Assembly: GCF_034372165.1 (NCBI RefSeq)
Contig: NZ_CP139698.1
Location: 682,001-746,000, forward strand
DNA from: Christiangramia sp. OXR-203
Lineage (GTDB): Bacteria > Bacteroidota > Bacteroidia > Flavobacteriales > Flavobacteriaceae
Length of the DNA: 64,000 nt
Direction of reading: 5' to 3'
In this document: positions 60,550 to 64,000 of the stretch, in pieces
Layout of the letters: the number at the start of each line of letters is the position of its first letter
How positions within the stretch are numbered: the stretch's first letter is position 1
Program-made: the position numbers and the translations under genes
Notes under the pieces: model-generated
The model's database searches: none
The model's input: the letters and a program-made list of their open reading frames with translations, nothing else
Told to the model about the DNA's origin: nothing

Positions 60550-61173
60550 ATGGGATTTTTTCGATTTATTTTCAGCAAGACCTTTTTAATTCAATTGGTG
60601 CTTGCCGGTATTGTATTGGTTGTACTTGCTTTTCTGGCTATGCAATGGCTGGATTACTCCACGAACCAGGATCAGCGGATCGAAGTTCCCGACCTCGCCA
60701 AGATGAATCTTGATATTGTGGAGGATCGCCTGGATGAACTTAATCTTGATTTCGAAATCCTCGATTCTGCGAATTTCAATCCGGATTTCCCGAGGTATTC
60801 TGTAATAGAACAAGCACCTGCACCGGGTAAATTTGTAAAGGAAGACCGTAAGATCTATTTAACCCTGAATCCTTCCGGATATCGTAAAGTTGAAATTCCA
60901 GAGAATTTGATCAGAAAAACCCGCAGACAGGTAGAACCAACCTTAAGATCTTTAGGTTTTGAGATTGGTGATGTTAGCTACAAGCCAGACATTGCTGAAG
61001 ATGCTGTGCTGGAAATTAGACATAAAGGTAAGCTGGTGGAAGCTGGTGAAAAATTAATGAAAACTTCTGTATTAGACCTTGTATTGGGCGATGGTAGTGG
61101 AAGATATAGAGAACTTGAAGACGATAGTCTGGATGTTCAACAGGAAACTGAAAGCGAAGTAGATGAATTCTAA
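60550..61173 (+). CDS. PASTA-domain membrane protein
   Basis: A 207-residue protein with a single N-terminal membrane helix (LIQLVLAGIVLVVLAFLAMQ) and about two to three PASTA modules outside the membrane: RIEVPDLAKMNLDIVEDRLD, APAPGKFVKEDRKIYLTLNP, and KVEIPENLIRKTRRQVEPTL. No kinase or penicillin-binding domain is attached. PASTA modules bind peptidoglycan fragments. It starts 101 bases from the divergent ddl gene, and its stop overlaps the start of the pseudouridine synthase by 11 bases. Role unknown, likely cell wall sensing. Confidence 0.88.
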   Translation: MGFFRFIFSKTFLIQLVLAGIVLVVLAFLAMQWLDYSTNQDQRIEVPDLAKMNLDIVEDRLDELNLDFEILDSANFNPDFPRYSVIEQAPAPGKFVKEDRKIYLTLNPSGYRKVEIPENLIRKTRRQVEPTLRSLGFEIGDVSYKPDIAEDAVLEIRHKGKLVEAGEKLMKTSVLDLVLGDGSGRYRELEDDSLDVQQETESEVDEF

Positions 61174-62221
61174 TATAGATCAGAACGACGAAATTGAAGA
61201 TAATGACCAGAATGAAAGTCTTTATGAACATCATAAGTTCGTAGCAGATTCCGGTCAAAAACCGTTAAGAGTAGATAAATTCCTGATGAATTTCATCGAG
61301 AATGCTACCCGTAATAAAATTCAGAAGTCGGCCAAGAGCGGAAACATCTATGTAAATGGGGAAACCGTAAAGCAAAATTTTAAGGTAAAAGCTGGAGACA
61401 CCGTGCAGGTGATGTTCGAGCACCCTCCTTACGAATACTTACTGGTGCCTGAAGATATTCCACTTGATATTGAGTATGAAGATGATACGCTGCTGGTAGT
61501 TAATAAACCTCCCGGAATGGTAGTACATCCCGGTCATGGTAACTATAGTGGGACTCTTATCAACGCACTTGTACATCACTTTGATAATTTACCAAATAAT
61601 AGTAGTGATCGCCCGGGATTGGTTCACAGGATCGATAAGGATACGAGCGGCCTACTGGTGATCGCCAAGACCGAAGAAGCGATGGCTCACCTGTCAAAGC
61701 AATTTTTTGACAAGACGAGCGAAAGAGAATATATAGCGATCGTCTGGGGGAATATAGAGGAAGATGAAGGAACAATAGAGGGAAATATTGGAAGAAACCC
61801 AAAGAATAGATTGCAGAACTTAGTTTACGTAGGAGACCTTGCAGAAGAAGGAAAACCAGCGGTAACGCATTTTAAAGTGATTGAAAGACTGGGATATGTA
61901 ACCTTAGTTTCATGTAAACTGGAAACTGGTAGAACCCACCAGATACGGGTTCATATGAAATATATTGGACATACGCTTTTTAATGATGAGCGCTATGGAG
62001 GAGATAGGATCCTTAAGGGTACAACATTTACCAAGTACAAACAGTTTGTAGATAATTGTTTCAAGATACTACCAAGGCAGGCCTTGCATGCAAAAACTTT
62101 AGGTTTCACACATCCAAAAACTGGAAAATGGATGAGTTTCAATACTGAAATACCTGAAGATATTCAAAATTGCGTGGATAAGTGGAGATCTTATGCCAAA
62201 AGTCAGATTGAGAATCTTTAA
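61163..62221 (+). CDS. rluD: Pseudouridine synthase of the RluA/RluD family
   Basis: Converts uridines in 23S rRNA (or tRNA) to pseudouridine. The 352-residue product has an acidic N-terminal extension, an S4 RNA-binding domain (about 35-95, RVDKFLMNFIENATRNKIQK), and the catalytic domain with the active-site Asp in HRIDKDTSGLLVIAKTEEA, GNIGRNPKNR, and ETGRTHQIRVHMKYIGH. Which RluA/B/C/D target is made cannot be decided from sequence; S4 plus this motif fits RluD. Coupled with the PASTA gene. Confidence 0.9.
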   Translation: MNSNIDQNDEIEDNDQNESLYEHHKFVADSGQKPLRVDKFLMNFIENATRNKIQKSAKSGNIYVNGETVKQNFKVKAGDTVQVMFEHPPYEYLLVPEDIPLDIEYEDDTLLVVNKPPGMVVHPGHGNYSGTLINALVHHFDNLPNNSSDRPGLVHRIDKDTSGLLVIAKTEEAMAHLSKQFFDKTSEREYIAIVWGNIEEDEGTIEGNIGRNPKNRLQNLVYVGDLAEEGKPAVTHFKVIERLGYVTLVSCKLETGRTHQIRVHMKYIGHTLFNDERYGGDRILKGTTFTKYKQFVDNCFKILPRQALHAKTLGFTHPKTGKWMSFNTEIPEDIQNCVDKWRSYAKSQIENL

Positions 62222-62290
62222 CATAAAAGCTCTCTATTGATCCATCGATAACTAATTTTAATAGGTTTCAGAAATTTTAGTGATTCGGCT

Positions 62291-62298
62291 TATATTTG
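62291..62298 (+). promoter_or_regulatory. Candidate -7 element of yaaA
   Basis: TATATTTG is an exact TAnnTTTG match; TTTC lies 21 bases upstream. Transcription near 62305 excludes the GTG start at 62280 and supports ATG 62313. Confidence 0.45.
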
Positions 62299-62312
62299 GG
62301 AAAAACAGGAAA

Positions 62313-63074
62313 ATGAAAATTGTTGTTTCCCCAGCTAAAAGTCTGGATTACGATTCAAAACTACCCAGCGATCGAGGTACACAGCCACAATTTCTGGAAA
62401 CTACCGCTAAACTGAATAGAAAGTTATCTCGCCAAACTAAGTCAGATCTTTCAGAATTAATGAGCATTAGCGATAAACTGGCTGACCTGAATTATACGAG
62501 GTACCAGGAATTCGAAGAAGATCACACCAAAAAGAATTCAAGACCGGCGATGTATGCGTTCAATGGGGATGTATACACAGGTTTGGAGGCGTATACAATT
62601 CCTACAGATAAACTTGATAAACTTCAGGATACCTTAAGAATTCTTTCCGGGATGTATGGGATCTTAAGACCATTAGATTTAATGCAGCCTTACAGGCTGG
62701 AAATGGGTACTTCTATTGGAATCGAAAGAAAAGATAATCTTTATGAAGTCTGGAAAGAAAAGATCACGCAATCCCTCAATGATGAGTTGAAAGAAAATGA
62801 GTTGTTTCTTAATCTTGCCAGTAATGAATATTTCAAGGCAGTTGATACGAAACAACTAAAAGTTCCGGTTATTTCACCAGTTTTCAAGGATTACAAAAAC
62901 GGTAAGCTCAAAATCATTAGCTTCTATGCGAAGAAAGCACGTGGTTCTATGGTAAGATATATCATCGACAAGGATTGTGAGACTCTGGAGGATATTAAAG
63001 GATTCAATTACGAAGATTATCGATTTAGTGAAGAACATACGGAGAAAGAAGATCAGCCAACCTTTATAAGATAA
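62313..63074 (+). CDS. yaaA: Peroxide stress protein YaaA family (DUF328)
   Basis: A 253-residue YaaA/DUF328 protein: [20 protein letters not shown] at the start, [55 protein letters not shown], and [12 protein letters not shown]-like [20 protein letters not shown]. YaaA lowers free iron and limits oxidative DNA damage in E. coli, and binds DNA. I start at ATG 62313; a GTG 33 bases upstream adds nonconserved residues ahead of the predicted transcription start. Confidence 0.93.
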   Translation: MKIVVSPAKSLDYDSKLPSDRGTQPQFLETTAKLNRKLSRQTKSDLSELMSISDKLADLNYTRYQEFEEDHTKKNSRPAMYAFNGDVYTGLEAYTIPTDKLDKLQDTLRILSGMYGILRPLDLMQPYRLEMGTSIGIERKDNLYEVWKEKITQSLNDELKENELFLNLASNEYFKAVDTKQLKVPVISPVFKDYKNGKLKIISFYAKKARGSMVRYIIDKDCETLEDIKGFNYEDYRFSEEHTEKEDQPTFIR

Positions 63075-63078
63075 TATT

Positions 63079-63744
63079 CTGAAGCTTTTTCATCACACAC
63101 ATCCATTTCCGCCATTCATTCCTGAAAACGCTACAAAACTAATTGTTGGTACTTTGCCGCCTCCGCGATTTACACGTAGAGAATTGAAGCCGGATGATGT
63201 CGATTTTTGCTATGGAAGCAGGGATGGTTTGTTGTGGCCAGTGCTGGATCGTATATTCCAGCTAGATCTGAAGTATGAGAACACTTCAGAAGCGATACAG
63301 CAACGGCAAAATTTTTTGAAAAGTAGAAAGATTGGGATTTGCGATATAGTGGAAAGTAGCCGGCGCGAAAAGATCGATGCAAGTGATCTGGGAATGCAAA
63401 AAGTGGAGCTGCGTGATATGCTTGAAATTCTTCGGAAGTATCCAAAAATTGATACGCTTCTATTTACTGGAGGTAATTCTAAAAACGGACCAGAATATTT
63501 CTTCAGAAAATATCTCAAAGAACAAAGAGCAGAGATTAAGCTAAAGATCGTGTCAAATAAATCACCCAGAGTTCATCAGTTTATTCTGGAAGGGCGATCA
63601 ATTAAGACTGTATCGCTAATTGCACCTTCTGGTGCTGCGAATATTTCCATTGGCAGTTCTGAACTTTACAAAGAATTGAAAAAGAAAAACCCTGAATTCA
63701 ATACTCTTGATTTCAGGGTTCTTCAGTATAAAGAATTTTTCTAG
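63079..63744 (+). CDS. Uracil-DNA glycosylase-like protein, non-standard start
   Basis: The reading frame continues 5' of the only TTG (63154) without a stop back to 63067 and encodes a conserved-looking N-terminus: HPFPPFIPENATKLIVGTLP followed by PPRF, then GDGD-like DVDFCYGSRDGLLWPVLDRI, and LLFTGGNSKNGPEYFFRKYL, IAPSGAANISIGSSELYKEL. This order is that of a UDG-superfamily group found in flavobacteria. No ATG, GTG or TTG lies between the upstream stop and the conserved part; CTG 63079 or ATT 63076 would have to be used. If not, the gene would begin at TTG 63154 and lose the glycosylase motif, or it is decaying. Four bases after yaaA. It may excise uracil from DNA; function inferred. Confidence 0.6.
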   Translation: MKLFHHTHPFPPFIPENATKLIVGTLPPPRFTRRELKPDDVDFCYGSRDGLLWPVLDRIFQLDLKYENTSEAIQQRQNFLKSRKIGICDIVESSRREKIDASDLGMQKVELRDMLEILRKYPKIDTLLFTGGNSKNGPEYFFRKYLKEQRAEIKLKIVSNKSPRVHQFILEGRSIKTVSLIAPSGAANISIGSSELYKELKKKNPEFNTLDFRVLQYKEFF

Positions 63745-63745
63745 A

Positions 63746-63880
63746 TCACTGCAATTCTTTTTTATCCTGGTTAGCCAGTGTAGTAGGTTTGATCTTAAAT
63801 TTGCGACGTTTTGGTCTTAGCTTCCCACTGGTTCCTATCGCGATCTTACCTCTTTTAGTTTTCTTATCACCTCTACCCAT
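63746..63880 (-). CDS. 30S ribosomal protein THX (bTHX)
   Basis: A 44-residue, very basic protein starting MGRGDKKTKRGKIAIGTSGK, continuing LRPKRRKFKIKPTTL. The start MGRGDKKTKRGKI is the conserved head of bTHX, a small peptide that fits into the top of the 30S head in Thermus and relatives. It lies one base beyond the stop of the convergent UDG-like gene. Its ATG follows the TAA stop of the next gene (63881-63883) directly, so the two are coupled. Confidence 0.88.
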   Translation of the reverse strand: MGRGDKKTKRGKIAIGTSGKLRPKRRKFKIKPTTLANQDKKELQ

Positions 63881-64000
63881 TTATTTTTTGTTTTGCTGAT
63901 CTTTGATGGTCTTTTCATCTATATCCACCTTATTGGTTTCCTCGTTGCGATTTCCGGTTGGATTTGTTGGATTTTTCTGCTCTTTCGTTCTTTCTCTCTT
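63881..64000 (-). CDS. C-terminal end of an unidentified gene (cut by window edge)
   Basis: Only the last 39 codons are in view, reading KRERTKEQKNPTNPTGNRNE and then ETNKVDIDEKTIKDQQNKK before TAA at 63881. The tail is polar, Asn/Lys/Gln-rich and looks disordered. No family can be named. The stop codon directly abuts the bTHX start, so it is probably upstream of bTHX in one transcript. Confidence 0.6.
   Translation of the reverse strand, partial: KRERTKEQKNPTNPTGNRNEETNKVDIDEKTIKDQQNKK

Noticed and set aside
1-64000. Mobile elements, prophage, CRISPR array, biosynthetic cluster or restriction/anti-phage system
   Set aside because: No transposase, integrase, repeat-spacer array, nuclease/methylase pair or synthase genes were seen; gene content is core metabolism and envelope.

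Overview
The window reads as a chromosomal segment of a marine-type member of the Flavobacteriaceae (Bacteroidota), probably close to Christiangramia/Gramella. The genus is an inference. The clade evidence is a type IX secretion (type B) C-terminal domain protein, many lipoproteins and short SPII signals, a FadL-like porin, a TonB receptor with an N-terminal carboxypeptidase-regulatory-like domain, archaeal-type ProRS, bTHX, and the repeated Bacteroidota -7 promoter element TAnnTTTG in front of genes. No transposase, integrase, phage gene, CRISPR array or rRNA was seen. The segment is dense core genome, and no stretch over 300 bases lacks a gene.

Layout. 1-3421 (minus): folE-cysS-yidD-lgt plus a truncated lipoprotein. 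3575-8185: a T9SS substrate, a FadL-like outer membrane protein and a strongly biased Gly/Tyr then Arg/Ser lipoprotein. 8224-10336: proS, two identical tRNA-Glu genes, rpsT. 10415-12035 (minus): pepE-glsA. 12175-15179: three tandem secreted paralogs of unknown function and a DUF6702-like protein, then an M1 peptidase, TatA, a PAP2 phosphatase. 18470-29009: an O-methyltransferase, kynU, a lipoprotein, an SDR, a tiny membrane protein, a four-gene photolyase operon, an OYE reductase and kmo. 29038-33441: a lipoprotein/MsrA pair, the Nif3-like/zinc-ribbon-like pair, lpxK. 33544-39666: a hybrid histidine kinase, lipA-gap, a glycosyltransferase and a sigma factor. 39833-46015: a fasciclin lipoprotein, aminotransferase-murB, DUF1573, valS. 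46076-50996 (minus): a LUD-cdsA-psd-ACBP operon and rsfS-ftsH. 51089-55237: birA, pyrE-SRPBCC, a NUDIX hydrolase, an M14 peptidase. 55402-64000: a PQQ-type sugar dehydrogenase with a TonB receptor, ddl-coaD, PASTA-rluD, yaaA, a UDG-like gene, bTHX and a truncated gene.

How genes fit together. Envelope building recurs: lgt, lpxK, murB, ddl, cdsA, psd. Translation is heavily represented: four aminoacyl-tRNA/ribosome-linked genes (cysS, proS, valS, rsfS), rpsT, bTHX, tRNAs. A light/redox block (flavin reductase, DUF2256, DASH cryptochrome, FeS-type photolyase, OYE, MsrA) sits between the two kynurenine-pathway genes. The most testable functional hypothesis is that the TonB receptor at 56704-58995 imports PQQ or the sugar substrate for the adjacent periplasmic dehydrogenase. 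Many convergent gene pairs share near-perfect bidirectional terminators, one of which is a 27-bp-arm perfect palindrome.
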